From Pohlia nutans (Eukaryota > Streptophyta > Bryopsida > Bryales > Mniaceae), in NCBI GenBank assembly GCA_022496805.1, contig CM040089.1, forward strand, positions 42,020,372 to 42,084,371: DNA of 64,000 nucleotides, in the 5' to 3' direction. The position numbers and the translations under genes were made by a program. Of the stretch, positions 1 through 11,853 are shown piece by piece. The number at the start of each line of letters is the position of its first letter. The stretch's first letter is position 1. The notes under the pieces were generated by a model, which saw only the letters and a program-made list of their open reading frames with translations, had not been told where the DNA came from and did no database searches.

Positions 1-372
1 AAATTTTATCATGATGTGTTTTTTCATGTTTGTAATATGTCGTTTGTACGTTTTTTATACGATAAACATATGTAAAACGTATGTCAAACATAATCACCTC
101 TGTTCATCTCAACAACATACGTAAAACATTGCAAAAACATGATTTGCCAAGTTTGTGATGTAGTGACGGGGGTTATTGACAGAACGCAGGACAACTCCAA
201 CTGCGACTATGTAAAATTAATTTCTGTTTGCAGTGGTCTTCTAATGTACAGCTGATGTAGGTCTTAGCCATGGTAAATATGTATTTCAGGCTAGCATATG
301 CTTGTCTTTTAACCGTCCAGAGGAATAGGTGTTACTAAGGAAAGGTAGAGACTTGGAGGAGGAGCCAGAGGG
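1..372. other. gene-free stretch
   Basis: No convincing exon, RNA gene or repeat boundary was recognised here. The DNA is moderately AT-rich. Confidence 0.4.
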
Positions 373-919
373 TTAACCCTTAAACGTACCACTCCTTTGT
401 AGGAAAGTCAAACTACACAATTTAGCCTTCAAGATTTATCAAAATATATTTTGTAATATTTTTCATGCATGGAATTGAATGTTTCATATCAATCTTGAAA
501 TTTTCAGATTTTTTTGATTTAATACGGCCTTTTTAACAAAAAATTTAGTCAAATACTTCAAAAGATAATTTTTATTACAAAAAAGCTTTAAAAAATTAAA
601 CTTTTTTTGGGAGCAGGTACAAATTACAATGGAGAATCACATGATATGTTTTTAATAGAATTTTTTTATTTAACTTTTGAAATTCGAAAGGTGAACATCC
701 TATGTAGTGTAATTCAAACCTTAAGCTACAAAGCTTGCACAAGCAATAAAATACTAAATAATTGGAATTATTTAGATTTGAAAAGTGGAGTACAAACTAG
801 ACTTAATAAACTTCCTTTTCTTAGTTGGGTGTATTAGCAACAAAAGTCATCTTGAAGATCAAAATTGGGTTTGACCAACAAACGTCCTGAAACTGGACGC
901 TGGGACGTTTAGGGGTTAA
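373..919. mobile_element. TTAA-flanked MITE, copy 1
   Basis: The left end reads TTAACCCTTAAACG and the right end CGTTTAGGGGTTAA, so inverted CCC(C/T)TAAACG ends are bounded on both sides by TTAA. The 547-bp interior is AT-rich and has no coding capacity. It belongs to a family with further copies near 11.9, 28.4, 55.0, 59.9, 60.2 and 63.1 kb. TTAA duplication plus CCC-starting ends is the piggyBac signature, but no transposase of that type is present, so the superfamily is inferred. Confidence 0.7.
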
Positions 920-1414
920 GCATAAATGTGATCTGCATATAGTACAGATTGATGTGGGGCGTTTTTGGACTGCAGGATTATAGAATGAAAACGTCGGTGA
1001 TTAAGGGTGGGTGTTTCACACACAAGTCAAATGTGTAGTGACTCATGATAATAGGGCAGTATAATATGACATGGTAAAATGAGGAAGCCTTTGAGCCTGA
1101 AATTCATAGTTGCAGCTGAGTTTCAGAATGGGGTCTGAAAGAAAGCCTTTGATGATGAAATTCGGTACTGTCATGGTCCATTGTTACAAAGTTGAATTTT
1201 CTTCAAATTCTTTATATATACAGTCCCTGCTGTGGCACTAAGAAAGGGAGTTATTTTGTTTGCATGCCAAATTACATAAAATCATGTAGTGGTTTATGGT
1301 GTTGACAATGATGCAGGAGGTATCAAGTCATCTGGGAAGAAAGGAGGAACGCACGCATAGAGTTTCGGAGGAGACACCCACGGAGAAACGGGAGAGCTGG
1401 AGCACCATATCCTA
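920..1414. other. gene-free stretch, last part CACTA relic
   Basis: Mostly unassigned. From about 1318 a reading frame is open that continues, if the element at 1415-3154 is removed, into the DUF4216-like ORF starting at 3162. The last ~100 bp therefore belong to the same decayed CACTA transposase. Confidence 0.4.
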
Positions 1415-1754
1415 CATCAGGAATTTCGGACCCCATTGATTCTGCACTGATTCAGTGCGATTTCCGATATTTCAAGGGTTCGTACGATTTTCGCATTGAT
1501 TCCGCATCGTTGCGTCATTCATCGCAACTACAATGATATGACACGATGTTCGTACAAGCGGATATAGTACTGATTCGACACGATTGATACATCCATTGAA
1601 AACGTATGAATTCAGCACTCTTTATACTCGTCAAATGTCGTGTTTTAATCGTCTTTAAAACAACACTGATTCAGTGCGTTTTTTGTGCGACATCATCTTT
1701 TCCATATCTAGATTTTATTTTCTTTCTATATCTAAATTTGATCAAATTAATATT

Positions 1755-1960
1755 ATTAAAAATTATATATATAAAAAAAAAATAAAAATAAAAAAAAAAT
1801 TATTTTCCTCGCTACCCACTTTAACTACACGGAAATTGCCCGATCGCACGGTGGGGCCCACCATAGCTTCCCAAGTTCTATCACCAACGGTGGGATTTGA
1901 ACTCACGACCTCCCGGTTGCCGATGAAGCTCCAAACCACCAAACCACCTCAAACTCTTCA
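1755..1960 (-). mobile_element. tRNA-derived SINE
   Basis: On the minus strand the head contains a tRNA-like internal promoter. The A-box-like TGGTTTGGTGG lies around 1935-1950, and about 35 bp later a B box GAGTTCAAATCCC (1891-1903) sits inside a well-formed T-arm (GGTCGTGAGTTCAAATCCCACC without the usual pairing elsewhere). It is followed by ~90 bp of tRNA-unrelated body and a T/A-rich tail (1755-1802). No acceptor stem closes, so this is a SINE or tRNA-like relic and not a tRNA gene. No target duplication was confirmed. Confidence 0.6.
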
Positions 1961-2044
1961 TGCATAGAATGGAACTCTTTTGGTAATTATAAAAGAATGA
2001 AACCATTGGCTATTTTTTGCCATGTGTATATAATTCTTTTTTCA

Positions 2045-2520
2045 AATTTATTTTTTTGCACTACAACATGCAGGGCTTTTCCTACATCTACAAATTTTTT
2101 CAGAATATTTTGAGTTTGTTCTTTTTTTGCCAAAATTGTGATGGCAGATCATGGCTGTGAGCTGTTTTTTTTTTTTTCAGCGGACTTTGAATGTTTTTAA
2201 CTATGTGAAAAAAACTTTTTTTCCAATTTTTTTTTTTGCATTAGATTATGCAGGACTTTTTCTATATCTAGGGTTTTTTTCATAATATTTTGAATTTTTG
2301 AACTTTTTGCCAAAATCGTGATGGCAGATCATGGCTGTGAGCTGTTTTTTTTTTTTCAGCGGACTTTGAATGTTTTTAACTATGTGAAAAAAACTTTTTT
2401 TCCAAATTTTTTTTTGCACTAGATTATGCAGGACGTTTTCTATATCTAGGATTTTTTTCATAATATTTTGAATTTTTTTATTTTTTGCCAAAATCGTGGT
2501 GGTTGTGAGCTATTTTTTTT
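2045..2520. repeat. tandem repeat, ~180-bp unit, about 2.6 copies
   Basis: The phrase GCA(C/T)TA(C/G)A...ATGCAGG recurs at about 2056, 2239 and 2416. Each copy is followed by the same sequence containing GATGGCAGATCATGGCTGTG, a T-run and CAGCGGACTTTGAATG. The unit length is 182 then 178 bp. Homopolymer T runs account for the length differences. It lies inside the TA-flanked element. Confidence 0.8.
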
Positions 2521-3161
2521 TTGCTCCTATGATGAAAAGTACAATGATAACCAATAATACCAAATTTGAATTCTTAAAATATAAAATGTTATTTCTTTGA
2601 AATTTTAATGTGTATTACTTCTAAACTCTATAAATGTAGATCTAAAAATGTTTTGGGAAATTAAACCGTAAGTATAATTTAAAGAAGATTCTTGGAATAT
2701 TCCAAAAGATTCCAAAATAGTATAAAATATTTTGAAATATTCCAAAAGATTCCAAAAGATTCCAAAAATATATTAAAATATTGTACACGGATGTCGTACG
2801 AAAATAATTTGCATTATAATAGATACTGAAATCGCAGGAATATAGTAAATGGCATTAATATGATACGTATACGATACTGAATCCGCATTAACTAAAACCG
2901 CATGTTATCCGTGTCTTATTAGCCATGTAATGTAGATACACGATTAACGCACGGATTCCGTCAAGCACGACTTTCGTGCGGAAACAACATTTTTTTGATA
3001 ATCATTGAAAAGACACTGCATCGACACTCTAGTAATGCATGTCATTTCCGTACCGTAACGACACTTCTAAATGCACGTATGATGTGCGGAATCAGTATTT
3101 AACGATAAACGCACTGAATCAGTGCAGAATCAGTGGGGTCGAAAATTCCTGATGTATTGGT

Positions 3162-3948
3162 ATGGAAGAAATTCAACCCTTTGCACAGTGGCTCGAAGCT
3201 GATGTTCAACAAACAAAAGAGCAGGGGATAGCGGTATCTGATGATGTCGAAGACTCTTCCAAACTACCCTCTCTACAAGCACAAAGATTTCGAAGTATGT
3301 ATTCTTATGGCTACCACTTTCGAGTGAAGAGTGCAGAGGAAAGTGTGAATACTACTTGTGACTCAGGAGTAGCTGGGATTTTCCGTAGACCTTGCCGTTC
3401 AGGGATGCGAGATCCAAACCCGGTTGATGCCAACCTGGAGTATATAGGCCAGATTTTGGAAATCGTGGAATTGAATTACGGACGGCATTGCATTGTGGTG
3501 CTGGTTTGTGAGTGGGTGAAGGCCACCTATAGAGGGAGGAATGCAACAGTAAAGAAAGATGAATGGGGGTTCACTATGGCTAATTTTAATGCACTTGTCC
3601 CATACGGGTACGAGTCATTTGCTTTTCCAATTCACTGTGACCAGGTATTTTTTTCTGACGATGAAGATGAGCCCGGATGGAGAGTAGTCTTAAGAACAGA
3701 GTTAAGGGGCCGAAGAATTGATAGTGAAATGGTGGAAGAAGAAGAGGCGGAAATATTTGCCATGCAGGGATATTGATTTTGAGGGACTTCGCGCACCAGC
3801 AGAAATTCCCGAGACAAATCCAGTCCCCCTCCCCACAGGAAGGAACATCCGAATGCCTCAAACTGTGGAGCAAATGGAAGAAGCGAATGACGAATATTTT
3901 GACAGAGACGTTGGAGAATCATCTGAAGAGGAGGAGTACTTTTTGTAA
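3162..3948 (+). pseudogene. CACTA transposase C-terminal (DUF4216-like) relic
   Basis: The open frame 3162-3776 (204 codons) has the pattern of the DUF4216 domain found at the C-terminus of plant CACTA/En-Spm TnpD proteins. Visible blocks are Y.GQILEIVELNYG, VVLVCEWVKA, DEWGFTMANFN, CDQVFFSDD and PGWRVVLRTELRGRR. An acidic tail follows in another frame: near 3765 the frame moves by one base and continues as DIDFEGLRAPAEIPETNP... to a stop at 3948. A single-base frameshift is therefore likely. Upstream coding sequence is cut by the TA-flanked element. No Transposase_21 core is present, so this is a dead fragment. Confidence 0.75.
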
Positions 3949-4976
3949 AACTAGGTAAGTGGCCTTTTCTTCAAAATAACTTGATAATTTCAAAAACATC
4001 ACACTCAGTTTGACAATAAGTAGCTGAGTAAAGAATTTATTAATTGGACAGAGAACTCTATGTTGTGAAGGTGCAAGTGAGTTACCATAACATGGAATAG
4101 TCAAATAGATCACTTTACTGACCCTAAACCATGGCCGTTCCTATCATTTCTATTAGTTGAATTTGCCTTATGTATAATTACTGTAGTGTGCATTATCACA
4201 GAACATGGCTGTACATATGCTCACATAGCAAGGCTCTGTTTGCAGATCAAGGAGTATGGAGGAGCAGATTCTGTGATGTTAAGTAGGAGGGAGGATAAGG
4301 TAGTCTTGTAGATTTACTGAACTTTTTGTCATAAATAATTTTTTCCCTATCACTGTCGAGGAGGTTGGATGTACTTGAGAAGCAAACTCTTTTAATTGAT
4401 CAGCAACTGTCAGACTTACAAAATTCACAGAAGCTAATGTCCAAATATGTCATAAATCTGTTTGGAAATTTGTTGCTGATATTTGCTTTGCTAGTTTTGT
4501 TGGTAACATGGTAGGACCTACTGGAAGGCTCATAATTTCCTTAATACAAGGTAGGTAAAATTTGGACTTAAGGTAGAAGCATCAGAACCTGTTAGGGACC
4601 AATTCCACTCACCTATGCAAGCACCTGTTTCAACTTTGTGAGTTCCCAATCAAATAAGCACAACCAATAGTTGTAGCAGTTTGGTGATCAATTATGAATG
4701 CCAAGTTAGCAAACTGATTGGATTAGAAATGAAAGACGAGTATTGATTCCCCTACTACCATCAATAGTGGTTTACGCAGATTAAGTTAAAAAATTCAGAA
4801 CAAAATCATACATTGTGACAAAATTAATTAAAAACTGGGCTTGATTATTAAACCCAAAGTTTTATGTGCTGCAATTTTTTATCATCGAAAACCATTGCTC
4901 TAAATAGGTCGAAATCCTTTAACTCCGTAGTCAGATACCTACCATTGGGTAAGGATAACTGAAATCTATGAGTCGT

Positions 4977-5115
4977 GTAGATTCAAATTGCCCGACGCAT
5001 CACTGGAATAGACCTCCAACGGCACTGAGTGAGATGCTTGAGAGCCAACGTTGAGTGTCACGGAAAAGAGATTGGCAGGGTACGAGCAAGCTCCATCCCC
5101 TGTCAGGAAAACTTG
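4977..5115 (-). CDS. possible last exon of an unidentified gene
   Basis: On the minus strand a good acceptor (TTTTCCTGACAG, at about 5104-5115) is followed by an open frame. It contains GACSYPANLFSVTLNVG and SVPLEVYSSDASGNL and ends in TAG near 4977. The composition looks like a secreted or wall protein, but I do not recognise the family. No matching upstream exon was found. It may be chance. Confidence 0.2.
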
Positions 5116-6010
5116 CATAAAGCGAGCCATGGTTGAAGGCAAGAGTGTCCATGGACGGTACAGCAGGAATTGCAGCCATCTCGTGCACTGCCAAGCTGGA
5201 TCAGTACACCTTTGGCACCAGCTTGCAAGTTTGCAGGCTCTTAGACTGCTTAGCAACTTCGCAACTCTGCAACTCTGCTTAATTTCCTTTCCTTCACAGG
5301 GAGTTTGGGAGGCAGACAGCGATGTCTGGGGTTGTTGACTCTTTGCCCTGTCTGTCCTCCCTGCATGCTTTTCAATCTGTCCATTCTGTACAATCCATTA
5401 GAGATCCTTTGCTGTGCATCTCTATCGGACAATGTACTCAATGAAGTCAAAATGTACTCCAGGTGTACATTTTAGTGCAAGAATATGGCACCTTTGCCCA
5501 AGTCAGGCTCAACACTTACCTCACTTCACAGCTTCATTTCAATGTACAAATTACTAAGGTAGCTCCACGGACAACAAACCTAATTAGGCTAGAATGTATA
5601 CAAGGTGTAAATTAATTTGAGGACAAGAACGTATCCATGTGATGTAGTGCGGGATGGACTCTATACTAGGTAACTCAAATCCAATGCTTGAATATGGCAT
5701 CCATATGCTTGCAAAGAAAATAAGGATTTACTTTTTTTTCACAACTGGACTTCAGATTTGAATTACTTAGCATACTGTCAATGAGAGTGATATGATCTTG
5801 GCTGATCGGATGATAAAGAAAGGAGATGTTAAGAAATTAAGTGCAAAATTTTAAAAAACTGGAAAGAGAGGACTGTTTATGACCGAGCTGTGTAATAACC
5901 GAGCTGTTTTTCTTGAATGCCTACGTGTCACCTGTGGATTATAAGACCTCATTGAGATTTTGAGCTGGATTAAAAGCTATTTGTAATTTAATCATTTTAG
6001 TGTTACCAAG

Positions 6011-6292
6011 TTAGATGACTGGTACCTTGTCATTGTTGATGGTGGCCTGAAAGGATGCAACAGTGAGCGGTGGATTACTTAGGGCCTTCCGTCCCTCATC
6101 AAAAGCTTTAGCCTGTGCCCTGTGGATTTTGAAATGATCAACAAATCTGCATTGACAAAGTGTTGATCCTGCACTCGTATTGATCACATCAATATGACAA
6201 AGATATCTGCGTGCCATCTTGATGTAAGGCCATCTGGATGGAACAAAGTGATACTCCAAGAACCAAATGTCTCTTTTATCTTGATTGTGCAC
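6011..6292 (-). CDS. unidentified possible exon, 93 codons
   Basis: The open frame starts at an ATG and contains DIWFLEYHFVPSRWPYIKMA and ALSNPPLTVASFQATINNDK, followed by a donor-like AAG|GTACCAG near its end. The residue composition is protein-like, but there is no recognised domain and no partner exon. It could be a conserved small exon or a chance ORF. Confidence 0.2.
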   Translation of the reverse strand: MHNQDKRDIWFLEYHFVPSRWPYIKMARRYLCHIDVINTSAGSTLCQCRFVDHFKIHRAQAKAFDEGRKALSNPPLTVASFQATINNDKVPVI

Positions 6293-7247
6293 ATAATTGA
6301 TTGATTTTTCTGGAATTAGCTGCTTTTTATATTCATGGACTGTATCTGTGTAAATGGGGCTTCAATTCAATGTTTCCACTACTGCAACACTGGCAAAGTG
6401 GCAAGAGTTACACTTATTTTTTTGTGGGGTTACTTAAATAATGGAAGCGAGTGAAATGGGGCTTGAAAATGGTTGTCATGGAATGATTAGCTTCTGGATA
6501 TGTGAATTGGTTCAATAAAAAATATCTCAAAGTAATAAGACCCACACTAAAGAGAAGAAAGAGGGTATCTAGTTTAATACAGGCTTACTAATTGGTAGAC
6601 TCTCTGAAGTGACAATAACATTCATTTCTTGAAGATATGTTGTTATATTCTTGGGATTTCTTTAATTCAAGTTTGTTGGGATCTCTTCACAACAAGAAAG
6701 ACCACAAAGTGAAAGACCCAACTACTTGCTGATAGGTCAGGAGGACATTCTGGGCCTAAATTCTTGGGGTTAGAAGGGATCTCTGTTCAAGAAATGTTAT
6801 GACTCGTTCAACCTCTGTATATTCTGAACTCGTTATTCTCACTCTCCAATACTACTTTACCACTTTCCACATGTCAAATTTCGTTGAATTCTTACCATAG
6901 GTGTGATATAAAAGAGTTCTGAATGTAAATGGTGTAGAATAAGAGTTTGATTTGGAAGGGTAAATCACCTGACACTTGGGACGTCGATCCTTCAGGCTTT
7001 CATCCACATTACGTCCTGGAACTGTCCAGCTCTATTCCACGTTGTCCTCACATACATACCGGTAGATGACAGAGGATGTTATAAGACATTGATTTCCTCG
7101 ATCAATTTCGATAATCAGAGTGCCTTCTTGGTCGAATGATCGCCTGTGCAGCATCTCTGTAATGCACAGCAGTAAGGTTGAATGCCAGGATGAGATTAGA
7201 GCCTGGGCAAAAGTCAGAGCAGATTCAGACAGGGCATGAACTGTTCG

Positions 7248-7256
7248 ATATATAGC
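7248..7256 (+). promoter_or_regulatory. TATA box of the polygalacturonase gene
   Basis: GATATATAG lies 64 bp before the ATG at 7312. Transcription would start near 7280, which excludes the more upstream GTG-opened frame at 7285 as a start and favours ATG 7312 or 7321. Confidence 0.45.
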
Positions 7257-7311
7257 TAGTGTAGAGAGTTCGACGGTTGACTCAGTGGCAGTTTGCCTGA
7301 AACAAACTCAC

Positions 7312-10300
7312 ATGAGCGCCATGTTTTCATGGAGAGCTTTATTCCATGTTGTGTTGTCAATCCTGTTGATGTCGTGTGCTGCAGCATCTGATCTCATCAC
7401 AACGAGGCTGGAGTCCAAGGCTCCTAAACTACGGCACTGGAAGAAATCGCATCACCACAAGAGAGATGCCTGGCCGGTTGATCACGGTTTAGCCCCTAGT
7501 CCTGCACCGTCGTCTCAGCCTGGGACATGCGGCACCACAACCGATGCTGGATGCATCTTCAATGTGATGACATTCAACGCCGTTGGTGATGGCATCACGG
7601 ACGACACCAAGGTAGGCACCACAAAAAATTCTCCATCCTAGCACACTACAAGCAAACCCGTCGCTTTTCACTGACTTAAATCGCGAAAAAGATATCTTTT
7701 CCTTGTCCTATGTAACCAAAAGCACTCACCGACTCTGGAATGGCTCAAAATTGCCGTGAGAAGACGACCAGTTTTCTTGAAGTGTCAGTAGATTAGAAGG
7801 GCCCAGAGTCACAGCCAAGCGAAACAAAGGACCTGGTATGAACCTCACCTGCATGGGGTTACGGATTTGATGTGGCAGGCATTCCAGGCGACATGGAAAG
7901 CAGCATGCCTGGCGAAATCATCTGTAATAGTGGTGCCTGCTTACTACGTTTTCGTTGTCGGTCAGATCACGTTCAAAGGGCATTGCAAACATAACCTCAC
8001 ATTCCAGGTTGGACAATCATTTCCTTCGTAACTCCACAGAATATATATTGAGTTTGAGAGGAATGATCTGACCAGTGATGAAGCTGGGAAATTGATTTGA
8101 ACACAATTTCTGATTGATTTTCAGGTTGACGGAACCATAATCCCGCCCACCGACCTGTCTATGTGGGCCAGACTCTCCAACAAAGTGCAATGGATTGGGT
8201 TTTACAAACAAGTCGACCTCACGCTCCAGGGCTCGGGAACAATCAACGGGTTGGGCGAAGTTTGGTGGAGACAACCATGCAAGGTACACCTCTGTTAATT
8301 AATTTATTTCAAAAGTCAAACCTCACCGCGCTCTTAATCATGCCATGCCATTTATGAAAATATTAAATTCGTTCATGGATTCTTCTGATTTTTTTGTTTC
8401 CTAAATGAATACTCAGTATCATGTTATAGTTACAGGGAGAAATAATGACATTCCCACATGGGATTTCGTTTGGGAAGTGGGACATAATTCCCACAATTGT
8501 AACTTTCTTGGGATGATTGTAGTGTATTTTGATCTGGGAAAGTTACAATTGTGTCCCTGTTTCCCATATGGGAATCTTGTATTTATCTCCCTGTGAGTGC
8601 TACTCTTTAGGTTTCCAAAATGCTAAGATACATATTAATGCGGTTTGTTGATGAATATGAAGGTGTTGGCTACCACAACATTTATCTTGTGACACTGATG
8701 ATGCCCATTCTCCCGTTCTTTATATAAAGATATAACAAGGAGGATGTAAAAGAACACATGGATGTTAGTGCAGATTTTGTAAATAGAAAGGGTGCAATGT
8801 CTAAGGAATGTACTCGAAACTGGGGTTGAGAATTGCAGACAAGGTTAACGAAGTTCACAAATTGTGTGCAGGCTGCGGCTCATGGCAGACAACGCTGTCC
8901 AAGTCCAACGGTTTGTTCACCTCCTGTTTTCCTTCATAAGCCTCAACTGGTTTGAATTCCTGCAAGTATAATGATATATATTGACGCCATATTGATTAAA
9001 TTGGCCAATCCCTGTTACTTTTTAGTGAAATAAGTTACAGGTTACACTAGAAAATAACAGGGATTGGCTAATTTAACCAATATGCGTTAATATGTATCCC
9101 ACAGTGTTTCAAGCCCATCCGGAGATGGGAATTTTGCAGATGAATTCAGTTGATGCAAACCCCTTGCAGGCGTTGAAATTCTATGGGTGCAACAATGTGG
9201 TGGTCCGCGACATCACAATCCAAGACAGCCCACAAATGCATCTGAAATTCGACAACTGCCAACAAGTGGAGGTGTTCAACGTATCCATCCTGTCCCCTGC
9301 CTGGAGTCCCAACACGGATGGCATTCACCTGCTGAACACGGGGTACGCCCTCCTTGAAAACCTCGTCATCGCAGCAGGTACCTCCATTTCCACCCTCCTT
9401 CAGAAAGATGATGCATGATGCATGATGTTGCGAGGAAGATGATGCATGATGCATGATGTTGCGAGGAAGATGATGCATGATGCATGATGATGCAAGGAAG
9501 ATGATGCATGATGTTTCTTGGTCTTTGCACCCCGTGTCCCCAAATTCATTCACACAATGATTTTCAATTCTGAGAGCACCAAATATCATGTGCATGGGAG
9601 TGATATACATATGAGAGGGCTTATCTGGTGATGCAGGAGATGATTGCATTTCGCTGCAAACTGGATCTACGGATGTGATCATTCGCAATGTCGTGTGTGG
9701 CCCTGGCCATGGAATCAGGTTTGCATTTGCCGGTTTACCCTAATTTCTTTTCCTTCCATTCCACATATGAATTTCAAACCAGTGGGCAGTCAGTTTCTCA
9801 AATGCCAATTTTTGGAATGGCAGTCAGCTCAAGGACTCCTGACTTGAGAATCCTTTTCAAACAGTAGTTTTGTCAAAATCAGATTATTAGGCCTAATCCA
9901 GGGCCTCCATGGTGATACAGCATAGGAGGGCTTGGACAGGGCAATAGTCAAGCTTGCGTCTCCAACATCACAGTGCAGGACGTGCTTATTCAGGACACGC
10001 AGAATGGTGTCCGAATCAAAACATGGCAGGTACTTGGCATCAAGCCCTAACCCTAACCCTAAATCGCAGAATGATTGTCCACTCCTCAGAAGAAGGGGAT
10101 GAAGGGGGGGCCACTCCTGGCGGGTGGAGGACCCGCAACTCAAGGAGAAAGAATGGACTCCATTACGGACTACGTTACAAAGAAATCCGATGTTTTCTCC
10201 AGTGTAAGTTGAGGACCGCTTATAACAAAGCATGTTCCTTCTCAAAAATTAGGGAGCTTTACAATTGGGAGGATGAAATTTGACAAAACATCTCTGTTCT

Positions 10301-11253
10301 TTACATCAGGTGAGGCCCTTGGACTGGGTTTTCTCTGTGTAAGGGATCCACCTCGACCTACGGCCTTGGGAGTCCCTTACACAAGGAACGTCCCTGTTTT
10401 AGGACCTTACCCTACACATAACCAACGTGGAGTGTTAGGTCCGAGTTGGTTATGGGACATAACCTACGACTAAGAATTGACACTTTTTGAACTAATATAG
10501 AAAGAAAATTAGTCCTACAACACTCGCATGAAGTGAACTAGTAGTTCAAAGAGGAAGGCAAGAGTTATGAGTTTTAACTTGTGAGTGTGTAGCCACTCAT
10601 GTGTTGACACATCTACTCCACAATTCATCGAGTAGGTTATGTAGGAATACATCAAAATATGTGTTAAGTGTCAAAATGAATAAACACAACACCCAGCCCA
10701 AGATAGGAAAGTTGCTCCCCATTTCCAAAGTGCCTTTCCACTTTGTATCAATGGACTTCATGACTGGATTTCCTAAGGTTGAGGATGTGGATGTAGATGC
10801 TATCATGGTGGTAGTGTGCTGGTTTTGACTAGATGGCTTGGTGTGCAGGGAGGTTCAGGGGTGGTCTAGCACGTGACGTTCGACACAGTGGCGGTGATGA
10901 ACGTGCGAAACCCGATTGTGATCAACCAGTTCTACTGCGATGCGCCAGCGTGCCAGAACGACACCTCGGCCGTGCTCGTCAGCGACGTCGCGTTCCGCAA
11001 CATCCAAGGCACGTACGACCAGTTGCACTCGCACGCGCCCATCTACTTCGCCTGCAGCGACACCGTCCCGTGCCGCGGCCTCAAGGTGGAGAACGTGGAG
11101 CTTCTGCCGAGCCAACCTAGCCTCCTACCGTTCCCGTCCCCGCTCACGTCCTTCTGCTGGAACTCGTACGGCGCGTCGGACCCGTTTTGCTACCCCGCCG
11201 TGTGCCTCATAGACACTCCCTTTGTTGAGGAGTCGGATGAGTACTACTGCTGA
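7312..11253 (+). CDS. polygalacturonase (GH28), eight exons, with an in-frame TAG in exon 8
   Basis: Secreted pectin-degrading glycoside hydrolase family 28. Exons: 7312-7611, 7879-8007, 8125-8283, 8872-8910, 9170-9377, 9637-9718, 9921-10029 and 10849-11253 (or 10870-11253). All junctions are GT-AG and in phase, giving about 476 residues. A signal peptide (MSAMFSW...LLMSCAAAS) and a basic-His/Pro spacer precede [18 protein letters not shown]. All four GH28 signatures are present: NTDGIH (9311-9328), GDDC across the exon 5/6 junction, GHGIS across 6/7 and RIK (10012-10020). The catalytic residues are therefore intact. The conserved GGSGVVQ stretch reads GGSGVV-TAG in exon 8 (TAG 10867-10869). 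The same CTAG can serve as an acceptor 21 bp downstream, removing seven residues in frame. Whether the gene still works is unclear. Introns hold MITEs and a retroelement scrap. Confidence 0.85.
8432..8594. mobile_element. hairpin MITE in polygalacturonase intron 3
   Basis: Inverted ends ACAGGGAGAAATAATGACAT and its near mirror ending TTATCTCCCTGT enclose an inner inverted pair CCCACATGGGA / TCCCATATGGG. The 163-bp unit folds on itself and has no coding capacity. No target duplication was confirmed. Confidence 0.6.
8976..9094. mobile_element. small foldback MITE in polygalacturonase intron 4
   Basis: Arms of about 40 bp (ACGCCATATTGATTAAATT...CCAATCCCTGTTA and its inverse) face each other across a ~35-bp loop. 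It has no coding content. Confidence 0.6.
9405..9515. repeat. ~33-bp tandem repeat in polygalacturonase intron 5
   Basis: AAGATGATGCATGATGCATG followed by ATGTTGCGAGG is repeated about three and a half times with minor changes. It starts just downstream of the exon 5 donor. Confidence 0.75.
10597..10832 (+). pseudogene. Ty3/gypsy integrase-N fragment in polygalacturonase intron 7
   Basis: The open frame contains [16 protein letters not shown], [19 protein letters not shown] and [15 protein letters not shown] blocks. These match the linker between the integrase zinc domain and catalytic core of Ty3/gypsy elements. It is not derived from the chromovirus at 13 kb, since the residues differ. It ends a few bases before the exon 8 acceptor. 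Confidence 0.6.
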
Positions 11254-11853
11254 TCATCACGCCATCACCTTCTTCTTCCCGATCTCCACCACTCTGGAAC
11301 ACTCACAACTGGGATCAACATCTGTAAGCGACCACTGTGTATTTTCTGTAGTGTAGGAAAATTGGACCCCCTGCTGCATATCATCTGTTTGTGTGAAAAT
11401 GACTTCACTTTGACACCATTGACATTGTTGATCTTGTAGTATAGAACAAGAGTTTTAAAATGATGTATTGTAATCAGAAAACTGAGGTAAAATGAGAAAA
11501 TGCCACGGTTGCAAAGTTCAATGATGCAGATGACCATATTGGGCGTTTTAGACGCTTAGGGGTTAATAGTGGACTCTAAGACAGACCTTAAACCCTAAAC
11601 CTTTGAAGAGGCCATTACAAGTTGCTTCACCGATTTGATAGCACTTGGGCACATCTTGTACCACAACCTCAAGAACACTGCGGAATTTCCATGTGTATAC
11701 TGAATGGGCTTACTACTGTGAATCCCGTTTCTTATAGTGAGCTTGTGTAGTAGTGGGTTATACTTAAAGAACACTGCTGATTCTAGATTTCTTTGCATAA
11801 AATTCTCTACGTTTTCTACACTAGATAAGCAACAGATGCATAGTTTTGGTGTA
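11254..11853. other. 3' flank of the polygalacturonase gene
   Basis: No gene. A single end of the TTAA family (CGCTTAGGGGTTAA, ending about 11566) lies here without a visible partner, so it may be a truncated copy. Confidence 0.4.

Larger units (their letters stand above)
1415..3154. mobile_element. TA-flanked TIR element
   Basis: The ends are inverted repeats of about 45 bp: CATCAGGAATTT...GACCCCA on the left and the mirror image ending AAATTCCTGATG on the right. Both continue into a copy of TGCACTGATTCAGTGCG. The dinucleotide TA flanks both ends (1413-1414 and 3155-3156), as in Tc1/mariner-like insertions. The 1.74-kb interior has no transposase. It carries a SINE-like sequence and three ~180-bp tandem repeats. 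The element sits inside a CACTA transposase relic. Superfamily is inferred from the TA duplication only. Confidence 0.65.
3960..7247. other. gene-poor stretch upstream of the polygalacturonase
   Basis: No repeat ends were recognised. Two minus-strand open stretches (4977-5115 and 6011-6292) are listed separately as weak exon candidates; otherwise nothing supported. Confidence 0.4.

Noticed and set aside
1880..1965. A tRNA gene on the minus strand
   Set aside because: The B box and T-arm are good, but the acceptor stem and anticodon arm do not form and a SINE-like body with a T-rich tail follows.
5051..5338. Plus-strand 95-codon ORF
   Set aside because: Antisense to a somewhat better minus-strand exon candidate; no motif.
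10042..10062. Interstitial telomere tract in polygalacturonase intron 7
   Set aside because: Only about three CCCTAA(A) units; too short to mean more than chance or a repair scar.
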